From: Ascoidea rubescens DSM 1968
Taxonomy: Eukaryota > Ascomycota > Saccharomycetes > Ascoideales > Ascoideaceae
Assembly: GCF_001661345.1 (NCBI RefSeq)
Contig: NW_017962913.1
Span: forward strand, 315,428 to 379,427
Reading direction: 5' to 3'
DNA: 64,000 nucleotides
The translations under genes and the position numbers were made by a program. The stretch's first letter is position 1. Each line of letters begins with the position of its first letter. Shown here piece by piece: positions 9,816 to 22,100 of this stretch. The notes below the pieces were generated by a model that was given only the letters and a program-made list of their open reading frames with translations, made no database searches and was not told where the DNA came from.

Positions 9816-11741
9816 CTAAAGGATCTTTAAAGGCAAAGAATTTTTAGGAGGCAAAGGAGGTCCAAGAGAATCTTGTTTTTCAGAAGAACCAGTAACCTTT
9901 TTATAAAATTTCTGTTTTATAGAAAAATCTTCACTAAAAATAAACTCTTTTTTATGCAATGTATTTTCCATTAATGGAGCATCTTTATCTTCCACCAACT
10001 TATCATTTGAATTATATGATTCGCTGTTAGTCGTTACTAGAATACTTTTGCAATTTTCCTTTTCGTCGCTCAATTTCAAATCACCGGTATTTTCAGAGTT
10101 CATATAAAGAATTCTTTTACCATCTACATATTTTCCGTTTCCTTCTTTTATATTTTCTACTCTTATCTTTTCTGGATCACTTGCTTGATAATTGGGTTTT
10201 CTATGATGGTCAGCTTTTGTTTGAAGCTTTTTTTCATTTCTACACCCGTTTATTGATCTTCTACTAGAATTGTCAAATATCGGAAAACAACCATTATTAT
10301 TTGTTATTGAATTTGGATCAGGGATTGAAATCTTTTTGGTTCCAAAAGCGTTATCTATATCAACTAAATGGTTGATTAAATAATTAGAAGAATCAAATAT
10401 CATATTCATTATAGCTCTTTGAACCTGTAAATTGATGTTATCACTCGTATCAATAATCATATTGATATTTATAGCATTGTTTTTAGCATTTTTTTTTCCT
10501 TTTATATTATTTGAAGAAGGATTTGCATTAAATAAGTGATTCATGAAAAAACAGGGATGAAGAATTTTAGATATACTATGGGTTGAAATAGTGGTTAATT
10601 CCAAAATAGAATGATAAGTTCTCCAGTTTGAATAAGGGGATAAAAAATAAAGAAAATAAATTAGCAAATCTAAATTGGCCTTTGGTAATTCCAAACATTT
10701 AATTGAAAAAAAATATAAATATCTTGCAATTGAACATTTATGGTTTTCGGGAATAGGATTATATAAATCAATTGATGTAGATATTTCTGTGTCTTCGTTT
10801 AAATATGATATTAAATCAAAATATTTGTGGTCTTTTAATTCCTTTACTATAATATCAATGAAATCTGGAGGAAAAACTGGAGACGGTAAAGAATTTAAAT
10901 ACCTTTTCAATAAATTAATGATATCATAATTAGTGATTGGAATATCATTATTAGAATGATCCAAAGCACTAAAACTCAGGTCTTTAAATGATGATGAAAA
11001 CAGTTTGTTTTCAGAAAAACATTTCAAAAAAAAATTTCTAAAATTCAACAATAAATTATTAAAATCACTCCCAGATTCTTTAGCCAGATCATTAAAATTG
11101 CTGGCATAATTATCGTCATCATTGGAAATGTTATTATCGTCATTACCTCGGCTTTTTTTTAGGTTATCCTCAATTTTTTGGTTATGCTCTTCAATATATT
11201 TATTAATGGTTTTTAAATCTTTTTGAGGATCTTTCTCATACATTTTTTCAAGAGTAGATATATTGTTCGAGGAACCATTTAATCTAAAAATTTTTCTAGT
11301 TTTTTCATATCTATTATCAAGAAGATAAGTTACACTATTTGTAACTAAAGTGGGTAATTTAACGGCTATTTCAAAATTATCAGAATGAAAATTAATTTGG
11401 TTATTGGAATTACTATGAGTGTAATAACAAATTGGATTTGGATTTGGAGTTCTTTTAATTGGGATTACTTTTAGATCATAATATTGACAAACCTCTTCTA
11501 AAGGTGATTTGAATAATTTGAAGTCGTTTCTTGAATTTTTCAATTGATTGTTTGAAACTCGAGAATTATTTTTCGGGTCTTTTTGAAATTTTTTCCTGGT
11601 GTCTTCTGGAACTGGAACTCTTTTCAATGATTTAAAAATTCCTTTTAAAGAAACACCATTTGGAGAGGCTGTTGGATTGGCTTTTGCATCATTTTGGTGA
11701 TTTTTTTGCAGATTAACTTTTGCATCATTTGAAGTTAACAT
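9816..11741 (-). CDS. RhoGAP-domain protein
   Basis: The 641-residue protein contains a diverged RhoGAP domain at about residues 80-415. It would stimulate GTP hydrolysis by a Rho-family GTPase. Visible elements are the domain entry (LPTLVTNSVTYLLD), the putative arginine finger in IFRLNGSS (Arg153), the LLKRYLNSLPSPVFP segment that parallels the usual RxYLxxLPxPL motif, and the LPKANLDLLIYFLYFLS helix. A charged, Asn/Ser-rich insert of about 80 residues splits the domain after the arginine finger, and the C-terminal 200 residues are unstructured, ending in PPLPPKNSLP. The nearest S. cerevisiae types may be Sac7/Bag7 or Ecm25, but I cannot choose between them. Convergent with CHO1. Confidence 0.7.
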   Translation of the reverse strand: MLTSNDAKVNLQKNHQNDAKANPTASPNGVSLKGIFKSLKRVPVPEDTRKKFQKDPKNNSRVSNNQLKNSRNDFKLFKSPLEEVCQYYDLKVIPIKRTPNPNPICYYTHSNSNNQINFHSDNFEIAVKLPTLVTNSVTYLLDNRYEKTRKIFRLNGSSNNISTLEKMYEKDPQKDLKTINKYIEEHNQKIEDNLKKSRGNDDNNISNDDDNYASNFNDLAKESGSDFNNLLLNFRNFFLKCFSENKLFSSSFKDLSFSALDHSNNDIPITNYDIINLLKRYLNSLPSPVFPPDFIDIIVKELKDHKYFDLISYLNEDTEISTSIDLYNPIPENHKCSIARYLYFFSIKCLELPKANLDLLIYFLYFLSPYSNWRTYHSILELTTISTHSISKILHPCFFMNHLFNANPSSNNIKGKKNAKNNAININMIIDTSDNINLQVQRAIMNMIFDSSNYLINHLVDIDNAFGTKKISIPDPNSITNNNGCFPIFDNSSRRSINGCRNEKKLQTKADHHRKPNYQASDPEKIRVENIKEGNGKYVDGKRILYMNSENTGDLKLSDEKENCKSILVTTNSESYNSNDKLVEDKDAPLMENTLHKKEFIFSEDFSIKQKFYKKVTGSSEKQDSLGPPLPPKNSLPLKIL

Positions 11742-12495
11742 AGTTAGAGAGCTCAGTAACCTTTAAGATCAAACCAAAAAAATGATATTGATCATTTGGA
11801 AACAGCAAAAGAGCTGTTTTAAAACAAAAGATTCTTCATATTGTTTGTTTCAATGAGCTAGTTTTAAATAAAACATGAATAAGGTAAAATAAATTTTAAC
11901 AGTTATGAGCTCACGTGTTTGATTTTGGTGCAAAATTGTGGACAAATTGATTCACGCGTATATATGCATCAAAACTCACTTCGATGTATGTAAATGTTTA
12001 CTGTGCTATGTACCATTGGTGAGGGTCTCTTGGCTGTCTGCCGAAAAGAGCAATGGTTTTGTCATATGCGGCTTTTTTAACGGCTGCGTGTATACACAGA
12101 CACGTGAGCAAATACAAGGCTATGATTGGCCAGATCTGCAGGCTACTGTGTGATGCGGCGGAGTGTACGTTGCTGGTGCAGCAGTGTAGGGAAGAACAAT
12201 AACTGGAGTGGAAGAAGAGTTATAACGCTGTTTTTATGTCTCGATTTTTTTTTCTTTTTAGTGCAACAAAAAAGAGTCTGGGAGCTCAATTACTTTCTAG
12301 AAATAACAATTACATCAACTAGCCCACGATATATAAGCTGCGTTTTCTTATATTTTGCAATCTTCTCGCTCTGAGGCTCTTGTCTGCTACAACATTTTGT
12401 CTCTTAAAACCTCTCATTTTTAGGAATCCAGTCGCAATACATAGCAAATAATGAAGTGGCAGTACATGTCAACTCAATAAACGCCAATTTACAAA
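11742..12495. promoter_or_regulatory. Divergent promoter, RhoGAP gene and PHO4-like gene
   Basis: The 754-base divergent region contains two CACGTG E-boxes, at 11912-11917 and 12101-12106, the type of site bound by Pho4 and Cbf1. A TATA element (TATATAAG, 12330-12337) lies about 160 bases before the PHO4-like start. The centre near 12000-12180 is GC-richer than its flanks. No convincing gene was found in it. Confidence 0.55.
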
Positions 12496-14937
12496 ATGCC
12501 CAACATGAGTGACAACAAAATGAACCTGTCTTTGAACCATTTAAATTTATTGTTTAATAATACCAATACAGCAGTTAATCATACTAACAACCCAAGTAAC
12601 ACCAACCCTGACAGCACAGGCAGCACAAGCAACCTAGGTATTAATGGTAGCATCACCATTACTAATGAAGACATTGCAAACATTAACCACAGAATTAATT
12701 TGCCAAACAATGGTAATTTAAATGTTATTAATAATATTCATGATCTTAATGATTTAAATGATTTGAACGACTTGAACGATCTAAATGATTTAGCTGATAT
12801 AACTGACTGGTCAAATAACCAATTTCATTTGAATGAAACTGCCAACAGCATTGGTAATAATCCATCTAATATTAATGCCAAACCAATGAAAGTTGATTCA
12901 GATTTTTTTAGTCAAATCAATACAAATAATAATACTAATACTACTAATAATACTACTAATAACAATAACAATATTCAACTTAATGCTAACCCCAATAATG
13001 AAAATTTTCATCGTGATAAAATCAATAATGATTATACTGACTTTTCCTTAGACTTGAGCATGAATGAAGTTTTCAAGTATCTAGATGATCATAATATCAA
13101 TAATAATACAATCAACTCAACAAACAACTCAATAAATAACTCAATAAACAACTCGATAAATTCAAATCAATTATTTAATTCAGTAATTGATTCATCTGAA
13201 ACAAGTATCAATAATAGTTCAGTAAATAATAACGAGCTCTTTTCTCCTTTTGATATTCACCATTTTCAAAATAATTATAATTCAAATAACTTATCTCATG
13301 TTAATAACAAAAATTTAAACTATAATAATATCAACAGTTCTACTTTAATCTCATCGGACAATCTTCCTGATGTCTTTTTCACTCCCTTATTATCACCAGC
13401 TATCACTCCTTTAGAATCACAATTAGTTAAGGGTGCAACTAATCCTTTAAACAATAACAGTCAAAATTACCTTAATAGTAGTAGCAGTAGTAATAATAGT
13501 AGTAATATTAACAATAAAAACCCAAATAATATTACAAATACCTTTGTTCCTTTGACTTCTCCTGCTATTCAAGCTTTTAAATCTCCTGCTTCATTTAATA
13601 ATAATCATATTTGTTCAAATCAGCAATCCTTGCAACTACAACAACAACCAGATTCAGCTCCGGCTCCAGCTACAACTCCAGCTCCAGCTGCAACTCCAAC
13701 TCCAACACCACCACCTCCTCCTCCTCCTCAGCAGCAACATCAATTTTTATTTTACAATAATAATGCAAGCTCATCAACAACCTCTCTATCTTCTGTATCA
13801 AACAAGAGTATAAACAAGATTACTAAAAGAAAAAGTGCAACTTTTACAAAACACTCACCACGACTACTAGCATTTCAGAAAAAACCACCATCTATAGCCA
13901 ATTTAGAAAACGATAATGCAATTAATAATTTTCATTTTCCAAACAACCAAAACAATCAAAACAATCAAAATAGTAATTTAGAAAACGCAAAAAATTCAAT
14001 TAATAACGGAAATACTAATAATAATACTAATACTAACACTAACAATCCAAACACAGTTTTTTCAACTCCTGCCACAATTATGAACTTTAGAGATAGAAAA
14101 AAATCGTTAACTTTATTACCAAAGAATAATTTAAACAACAATGTTAATAATATGAATATGAATATGAACGTCAATAATAAGATAATTGAACCGTATCATA
14201 ATACATTTCAAATAAGTAATGAATATTATGCTCATGATATCAATGAAAGCCCAATTTTATTGCCATCATCAAGTCAAATGGATACATTTTATTTAATTAC
14301 TTCATCAAAGTCGAAGGCTTATTCAAATCTCAACAATTCAAAAAGAGATTCACACAAAGTAGCCGAACAGGGAAGAAGAAACAGAATGAATAATGCAATT
14401 ATCGAGTTGGGCAATTTGATCCCTCAAAATTTAAAAGATTCTGTTGCAATTCCAAGCAAAGCAACAACAATAGAGTTGGCGTCGAGTTATATCAAAATGT
14501 TGACAAAGGAAATCAGCGAATTGAAAGAGAAAAAAAGCCAAATAGCCTCGAAGTCCAACAGCAAATCTGAAGTCAAAACCAAAACCAAAAAGAGTGCTTC
14601 TATTGGCAATTCCAAAATCTCTAAGTCAAAGGAAAACAATCACGTCAAAGAAAATAAAATCAAAAAACAGGATAATAAAACTGTCAAAAACGAAAATGGC
14701 AAGATAACAGCTGGCACTAAAAACAGTGTCGCCGATAAAAACACTGTTGCTGATAAGAACAGTGGCAAATCAACCAAAATTGCCACCAAATTGCATGATA
14801 ACAACGACAGCACCGGCAGCAGTAACAACACCACTCATGAGCAGCACTTGGACGAGGAAAGGACAAAGCTCTGCTCAAGCGATGAGGACTCAGTCGAAAC
14901 CATCAAGGAAGACAGAAAGGCAAACGACAGCCTGTGA
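12496..14937 (+). CDS. PHO4: PHO4-type bHLH transcription factor
   Basis: The bHLH domain at about residues 616-680 is clearly of Pho4 type: KRDSHKVAEQGRRNRMN keeps the His, Glu and Arg residues that read CACGTG, and the helix 2 entry IPSKATTIELASSYIKML mirrors Pho4's PSKATTVE segment. Pho4 activates phosphate-starvation genes. At 813 residues it is much longer than the 312-residue S. cerevisiae protein. The extra length is Asn-rich low-complexity sequence, a repeated Asp-Leu-Asn motif (residues about 83-100), Gln/Pro-rich stretches and a Lys/Ser-rich tail after the bHLH. Two SPAI-type Ser-Pro motifs (LLSPAITP, LTSPAIQ) could be cyclin-kinase sites. The orthology call rests on the bHLH alone. 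Its own promoter has E-boxes. Confidence 0.8.
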   Translation: MPNMSDNKMNLSLNHLNLLFNNTNTAVNHTNNPSNTNPDSTGSTSNLGINGSITITNEDIANINHRINLPNNGNLNVINNIHDLNDLNDLNDLNDLNDLADITDWSNNQFHLNETANSIGNNPSNINAKPMKVDSDFFSQINTNNNTNTTNNTTNNNNNIQLNANPNNENFHRDKINNDYTDFSLDLSMNEVFKYLDDHNINNNTINSTNNSINNSINNSINSNQLFNSVIDSSETSINNSSVNNNELFSPFDIHHFQNNYNSNNLSHVNNKNLNYNNINSSTLISSDNLPDVFFTPLLSPAITPLESQLVKGATNPLNNNSQNYLNSSSSSNNSSNINNKNPNNITNTFVPLTSPAIQAFKSPASFNNNHICSNQQSLQLQQQPDSAPAPATTPAPAATPTPTPPPPPPPQQQHQFLFYNNNASSSTTSLSSVSNKSINKITKRKSATFTKHSPRLLAFQKKPPSIANLENDNAINNFHFPNNQNNQNNQNSNLENAKNSINNGNTNNNTNTNTNNPNTVFSTPATIMNFRDRKKSLTLLPKNNLNNNVNNMNMNMNVNNKIIEPYHNTFQISNEYYAHDINESPILLPSSSQMDTFYLITSSKSKAYSNLNNSKRDSHKVAEQGRRNRMNNAIIELGNLIPQNLKDSVAIPSKATTIELASSYIKMLTKEISELKEKKSQIASKSNSKSEVKTKTKKSASIGNSKISKSKENNHVKENKIKKQDNKTVKNENGKITAGTKNSVADKNTVADKNSGKSTKIATKLHDNNDSTGSSNNTTHEQHLDEERTKLCSSDEDSVETIKEDRKANDSL
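12741..12798 (+). repeat. 9-nt tandem repeat in PHO4 coding region
   Basis: Degenerate copies of GATTTGAAC encode a repeated Asp-Leu-Asn tripeptide. Copies differ at third positions, so the repeat is not a fresh slippage product. Confidence 0.8.
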
Positions 14938-15297
14938 GTTTTCGATAAGCCCATATCCAGAGACCTTCTCTTGCACTCTCTTCTGTATGTGAATCGCTAC
15001 TCTTCCTCTCTTCTCTTCTTCTCTTCTTCTCATACACATCGCTTATCGACCGCCAACCCACGCCCGTGGTGCGTCCTCCGCGCAACGCCACGCATGCAGA
15101 CTCACATAAACGCATTCTCATGCTTGCTCCAGCACCGGGGATTGCACCGCTCCCTCAACGCTGTTTTCTCACCTCTGAAGGTTATCAGAATAACGTCAAA
15201 TCTTCACTCAACTGGAAAATATGATGCTACTGCTGCCTGTGCAATATATATCTCTGTTTTCCTCCCTCCGCTATAGAAACAGCTCCAAGCTCTGTCC
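14938..15297 (+). promoter_or_regulatory. Upstream region of the arrestin gene
   Basis: This 360-base gap between PHO4 and the arrestin gene is GC-rich in its first half (15040-15150) and pyrimidine-rich around 15000-15030. An AT step near 15243 (ATATATA) could serve as a TATA element. No gene is seen. Confidence 0.4.
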
Positions 15298-16947
15298 ATG
15301 TTCAAGAAGTCCTATCAGCTTTCAGTTGTGCTAGATCCCAGGGAGCGTCCTGCTGACTCCACCTACAACAGCAATGTCTACACCAACAACGACAGCTTAT
15401 CGGGAACAATCGTCTTGACTGTTGCCAAACCCATCAGAATCAGCACTTTGGAGGTGTCTTTTGTTGGCCATGCTGCTGTTGCTTTGTCTGAGTTTATCAC
15501 CACAAACAACAACTCCAACAACATTGTTCTTTCTGGTCCTGCGAACATGATCAATTACGATAACAACTTCCTCAATGAGAACATAATTCTTTTCCCTCCT
15601 AATGACATGAGATCTGCTTTATCTGTTACCAATGCTGAATCGAAGGAAAGCGAAAGTTGCCCAGGGACTCCTGAAACAATTAATTTCATCGACAATAACA
15701 AGAAATACGATTTCACTTTGAATCCAGGAACATACAACTACCCCTTCTCCTTCAAGATACCTGTGAAGATCAACTCCATCCCTAATGAGCTTTTACAATA
15801 TAGAAGCACCTTTTTAACCCTAGACACTGAGTATTCCACTGTCAATGATAATGACATGTTTCACTACTTGCCCCCTAGCTTTATATACACAACTGATGAC
15901 TCCTTCATCAAGATATTATACTACTTGAAAGTCGTTTTGAAGAGAGCCTCCATTTTCAAATTGAATAATAAAATATACAAGCCTATAAGATTCAGACCCA
16001 AAAACTTGTTTCTAAACTACGAATTTCCTTGTCCTGAAACCTCGATCTCAAAATTTTATTTTCTCAATTTATCGAAATACTTGCCCAAAGATCATGATCG
16101 CAAGATCTTCCATATCAACGAATACATTTCCTCTATTCACGATTCAGCTCTACTTAACCCAAGTTTCAATTTACAAATCAAATTCACCAACAATCTAAAT
16201 TCTCGAATATTTAAACATTTTGATCCTTTAAATAATAATTTTAAAGTTAACCTCTTATTTAAAATATCAAACCAATTAATAGACACATTTAAAACCTACG
16301 GTCTCATTGACATTAAAAATGACTATTACCTATCTTTTAAAAATCTTTTTATTAATGCAATTAAAATAAACCTAATCTCAGTAACGACCTTAAAAGTAAA
16401 ATATGTAAAACAATCAAGAAATGCCTCGGTTCCGATTTATTCTAATGATCATCTAAATCTCCCCCTAACAAACATGTTCAAAATATATACTCAAAATGGG
16501 GATTCCTCAACTAATCCCGAAGATTCTCTCGACCCTTCTTCTTTCACTAATTCAAATGTCTTCAAATTCGAAATTCCTAATCATTTCTTTGAAAACGAGA
16601 TAATCAACTGCCAAATACCCTCCTTTTTAGCTAATGACGTCCAAAGAAAATATAAACTAATGGTAGCAGTAGATATATCAAATTTAGAAGATTTGTCTGA
16701 TTATAAAATTTATAAAAATAAACCAATGTCTGATCTGTCTCAATGTTTTATCTTAAAATATTTATGCGTTGGTAGTGACATAGTTTTGATAAATAACGAA
16801 CCGAATTCTATTTACTCTACAGAAGAAATTCATGATTTATACAATAGATTAAATATTCAAACTCATTATCAAAATGATGATGACTATTTACCAAGTTACG
16901 ATGATAGATTTAACGATATCTTAGTTAACCAAAGCCAACATTCATAA
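15298..16947 (+). CDS. Alpha-arrestin (ART family) with LPSY motif
   Basis: The 549-residue protein starts with an arrestin N-domain: DSLSGTIVLTVAKPIRISTLEVSFVGHA fits the family pattern, followed by the TLNPGTYNYPFSFKIPVKINSIP strand that is diagnostic of fungal arrestins. A second, weaker arrestin-C region follows at about 270-470. The tail carries LPSY at residues 531-534, a variant PPxY motif able to bind the WW domains of the Rsp5/Nedd4 ubiquitin ligase. Such proteins direct ubiquitination and endocytosis of plasma-membrane transporters. The position of the motif near the C-terminus is like S. cerevisiae Art10, but orthology is uncertain. Codon use shifts from GC-richer at the start to very AT-rich at the end. 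Confidence 0.75.
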   Translation: MFKKSYQLSVVLDPRERPADSTYNSNVYTNNDSLSGTIVLTVAKPIRISTLEVSFVGHAAVALSEFITTNNNSNNIVLSGPANMINYDNNFLNENIILFPPNDMRSALSVTNAESKESESCPGTPETINFIDNNKKYDFTLNPGTYNYPFSFKIPVKINSIPNELLQYRSTFLTLDTEYSTVNDNDMFHYLPPSFIYTTDDSFIKILYYLKVVLKRASIFKLNNKIYKPIRFRPKNLFLNYEFPCPETSISKFYFLNLSKYLPKDHDRKIFHINEYISSIHDSALLNPSFNLQIKFTNNLNSRIFKHFDPLNNNFKVNLLFKISNQLIDTFKTYGLIDIKNDYYLSFKNLFINAIKINLISVTTLKVKYVKQSRNASVPIYSNDHLNLPLTNMFKIYTQNGDSSTNPEDSLDPSSFTNSNVFKFEIPNHFFENEIINCQIPSFLANDVQRKYKLMVAVDISNLEDLSDYKIYKNKPMSDLSQCFILKYLCVGSDIVLINNEPNSIYSTEEIHDLYNRLNIQTHYQNDDDYLPSYDDRFNDILVNQSQHS

Positions 16948-17486
16948 TTTTGAAACAAAAACAAAAAATTTACTATCCATTGTTTGGTTTTGCAATCTAT
17001 TTCTGTTTTTTTATTTTTTTATCCTTCTCTCAAAGTCAAAAACTTTGTTTCATTCATAATTCATTCTTGTTTTATTCCTGTTTTATCTTTTTTATGTTCT
17101 CTAAGCCTACATTTATATTTCATAATGTCTATTACATTTGAAAAATAGATTTAATCATTAATGCCTTTTTCTCTTCGTTTTATTTCTTTTTTTTTAATTT
17201 TTAGATTCCAAAAAACAAAACTAAAACAAAAAAAATATATAAAGCGATAAAAAATTAAATTAAATTAAAAAAATCATGTAACCCAGTATTTCTGAAAAAC
17301 AAAGTTGAGCAACTAAAAGCAATATATTAGGATCTCCTTTTAAAATAACCACAAAAACACTATCACCATAAATATATACATATATAAAAAAAGACCAATT
17401 AATAATTGATGGTCAAAAATTAAAAAAAATGGAAACTAGAATAAAATAAAATAAAAAATAATATAAAAAGAATTTGAATTTGAGTT
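16948..17486. other. AT-rich gap between convergent genes
   Basis: The 539 bases between the arrestin gene and MDM1 are very AT-rich, with T-runs on the left and A-runs on the right, as expected for two facing 3' ends and their terminators. No ORF here looks like a gene. Confidence 0.6.
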
Positions 17487-19052
17487 TCATAAATTTCCAT
17501 CATTATCATTAAAACCAATTTCTGGAAAAACTTCTCCAAGTATTTCATCAAAAAGTTCATATATTAAATGATTATTCAATATCTCGTTTTGAAGCATTGA
17601 ATACACCTCGAATGCTGCATATTTTGAATTAGACATTCCGACAATTGTTCCGGCAAAATCAGTTATAATTGTTTCTAAAAGAATTTTAGCTTCATATTTT
17701 GCATGCATCTTCTCAATTTTTGTTCTTTCAACTCTACCTTCATCATCCAAGAAGAATGTATTTTTAGGCCAAAGTGTGTCTTTGAACATTCCCAACAAGT
17801 TCATAACCTGTAGTTCATTTTTATACAGTCTGAAAAATTCTCTCGTTTTCTTCTCAATTGTGCTTCCCAATAGTTGTTGTAAAATTACCAAAATTGCTCT
17901 TCCTCTAATCCAGCTATTAGAGTGTCGCAAACCAAAAAAACTTAAAAACAAATCACAAATTGGTTTGACAAAAGTGGTTTTATCTTCCATATAAGATTCC
18001 AATTCGTTTTGCATAGCATTAACTTCTTCACTATATTGATCAATATTAGCTGAACCAGACTGCTCGTTATGAATGTTGGGATTTACAACACCACTATTCA
18101 AATAGTCTAGCCCGTTTATGATACTATTGAATAATTTGGTCGTAACATTTTCTATTGTTTTACCATTGAATCCTGTCGAATGTATATCTGTAACCTCAGA
18201 ATTATTATACGCTTCTTTCAAATTGTAAAGAGATTTCTTTTTAAATATATCATTGTTAAAATCTTCTGATGATAAGAACAATCGAAACGCTCTGTTTTGA
18301 CAAACTTCTGGAAGCTTTAATAAATCTTGCAAATACCTTTCAAGGAGCTTTCTTCTGCTTTTAATAACAAATTCCTGTTGAATCTTATTTAATACTAAAA
18401 CGTTCTTTTTCGGAAATCTTAAATCTCTCACATTTGGATACATTTTTTTAAAATATTCATGTAGTTTGTAAAATTGATTGAATCTTCTTGCAACAATCCA
18501 GCCTGCTGTGACTGTTTTATTATCAGTTGATAGTTTTTGAACTTCTATCATATATAAAGTAAACTGCTTTCCACTTTTATCGTAATCGTTTATACAGGAT
18601 TGAATAGAAACTCTGGATTTTCCATACAAACTATTATCATTTTCCTGAACAATATATTGCTGTTTTTGAAGTTCTTTAATATGGATCTCTCTTTCTAAAC
18701 TCATTTTGGACTTTTTAAGAATTCTTAACTCAGTAACATTATTAGTTAATTCCGCTTTTTTTAATAAAGGATTAAGAATGACCATTTGCTTATTCAAATT
18801 CTCAATATCATTAGCTAGCTTAGTTATTTCCTCTTTAAGACTAAGATCGCCAGGCGCTGCAAGATGCAATTGAGCTGACTCAACATCACCACTTTCAGAA
18901 CTTATGACACCAGACATTACAGACTCGCTATCATCTGTTTCGTCATCATTTAGTAGTAATTCATCAATCATCATTGATTGAAGTTTGGACCTATCAGTTG
19001 TGTTTGCTAATCTTTCATTTTCAAAATTGTGTTTGTCAGAGTTACTGTTTAA

Positions 19053-19136
<84 letters not shown>

Positions 19137-22100
19137 GTTCTGTGTATTGACTAAATTTAAGGTACTTTTAGTGTCATTTGTGACAGTCTTATTTCCTGTT
19201 GAAATAGTCATGTTGTCTCTAAATTCACTTTCAAACAATTCTGAGTTTTCATTCCCGAAAATAGTATCATATTCAAAATCATTATTCAGTGATTTCGAAT
19301 TATTACTGGATTGAGATTCATTACTTTCAAAACTTCGAGTTTCGGATGGTTTCGAAATGGATTTTTTCCTTGAAGTGGATTTTTGTCTTTTAGGTAATAA
19401 ATTTTTTTTCAATGAAATTGCATCAAAATTATCAGTATTCTTGACGATTTCAGTCAAAGCATGCTCCATTGCATTTATAACGTCTTCGCTAACGTTCTTT
19501 TCATTCTCGCTGTTGTTTTTACTACCCGTACTATTTCTGTTATTGTTTTTATTATTTAAAAGAGGATTGTATTCAAAATCGTTATTTTCATTAAAATATT
19601 CATCATCACTTTCAATAGTTGCATATTTTGCAACATTCATTCTTATTACAGAATCGTTAGAATTAATTATACTTTCATTCATCATACTATTTGAATCGGA
19701 AAACATAAATTTGCCACTATCAGAAGCCAATAATTTTAAAAATATATCAGATTTTTTGAAAACTGGTAGATCCTTTTCATCCATCAACTTAAAGGCTTTC
19801 AGTTGCAAATAAAGAACAGAGCTTCTAGCTTTTGCATAAAGATTTTTGAGAATTAAATTAATATTTGCTACTATCTTATACTTTGAACTTTCATCTAAAG
19901 AATTTAATATTTGATTATACTGGGCAAATACTTCAACATTTTGATATATTTGGTTCGTGATATTTAAAATTTTTTTATTTGAAGGATTTAAAAAATAGGT
20001 GTTAAAAATTAAAATAATGTCTTGGAATGAAGCTTGATTTCGTGAGAAAAAGTTGGAAAAATCGCTTTCATCATGCACTTTTGAAGATGCCTTTTTCAAG
20101 TATCTTTCTGGGAAGTTTAAAAGAGATTGGTTATCGTTATTTTCGATGGATTCAATAATTTTTTCCACATATACATCATCATCTTCTTCAAATAGTACAT
20201 TAAAGTCCTCTGTAGTTGGATCGGCTTCAAGGGGATTTTTGATCCCATTCACAATTAACCAAAATTGAAGAAGCATCAATCGATCCTTTTGTTCCATAAA
20301 CTCCATAAAGAAAGATAAAGAAGATGGGTCATTTAAAATGCTCATTAATTTCAAGTGCTCTCTTGGATCTTGTTTCATAGAATTGTTGGTTAATAGCATA
20401 TTCAAACTTGATGAATAACTTGAATTCCTTTTCATGTGCATTGGAGAAGATATTGAACTATTTTCTAGTTCTGAATCAAATCCTAATATCGCCGGGTTTG
20501 TATTAGAAAGTTTCATGTTATTTATCAATTCAGTCAATCTATCATTAATAGCATTTCTAGCCAAACCAAGTCTCTCAATATATACTTTTAATTTTTCATC
20601 ATAAATTTGGTTTGTGCTATTCTTGTCTTTATTGGATCCACCAACTGTATTAGATAATTCCGTTCTTTTTATTTGAGACGCAGCCAATCTTTTGTTTTGC
20701 TTTCGCATAGCAACTTTTAATTGAACATTAATGTAATACTTTAGTTGCTTCAATTCGGAAGAAGAAGAAGATTTGTTTATTCTCTTTAAAAACTTTTCAA
20801 AAGAAGATTGATAAGTTTTCATTGTTATCTTATAATCCAATAAATTGACAATTCCTGAATCATCATTTTTGTTAACCGTTCCACTATTTAGCCCATTATT
20901 TGAAGAGGATTGTTTGTCATTATCAGATGGTCCCTTTGAATGTTCTTCTAGCGCAGCTCTTAACTGAATAACTTGGCTTCTATCTTTTAATGTCTCGCCA
21001 ACCGTTTTAACAATCATTTGGTTCCAAAAATCTGCTTCAGTAACAACATCCAATGCTGGAAATATACAGCAGTTTGCTAAAATCTCCCTAACCAAAATAA
21101 TTGTTGGGGGTGACTCGCATATTTGTTTTGGAAGTAAATAGGGTAGAATTCGACTTACTTTATTTCTTAACCATTTCTTTCTATCGATTTGATTGAATTT
21201 TAAAGAATTTTTACAGTTATTAACAGCCGGATGCAACTTTCCTCGATTATAATTTAATGCCACAATTAAATCTAATTCATTTGTGTCTGTCAATGCTTTA
21301 TTTTGATATGCCTGAGATTTTGAGCTCATTAAAAATCTATGAGTAGCGTTTGATTTGCCACCTTTAACTAAACTCTCAGCTTGCACAAATTTTGTAAAAT
21401 GATCATCGATAATTGGTAATAATCTCAAAATCACTAAATCTGCAAATTCAACATTTGCTAATCTTATTTTAAATACTCTTATCGCTTGATGAATAAGTAG
21501 CTTTAATTCATTAATAAATTGGTCATTATCATTGGAGTCGTTAACGCTTTTATTTATATTCGAATACCACTTTAATACGAAATCCCTTAAAATGAAGTTA
21601 ATAATGTCATCTAACGTATCAGATATAATAAATGAATCAGGAAACATTGGTTGGTCAAGCTTGGGATTTTTATAGTATAGTTTGTTGATTTCCATATTCC
21701 AATTTTTTTTTTTAAGAAAGGCAAATTTGGGAATAGAAATTTGAGAATCGCGATTAGAAAGAAAAAATGTATCATTGTTAATTCTGTAGTCATCGTTGGG
21801 ATCAACTAGAGACTTGTACTTTTTATAAAGGAAGCAACAGATAATTAGCCATGATGTGGATAAAATAAAGGATATTCTAAAGAAATTAGCATAAATAAAT
21901 TTTAAAATGTAAAAACTAAAGAGAAATAGGAAAATTTTGGAGTAATTCAAGGATTTTAATTGAGGGATTATTGTGTGTAGAAAATAATCAATCGACACAT
22001 TTATGTAGTCTTTCACTTTTTTGTCACGATTGGAGTCATTGTTGGATCTGGATAGATTGGTAGGTTGAGATTTGGTTGTTCTATCGTAGCTTGTAAAAGA

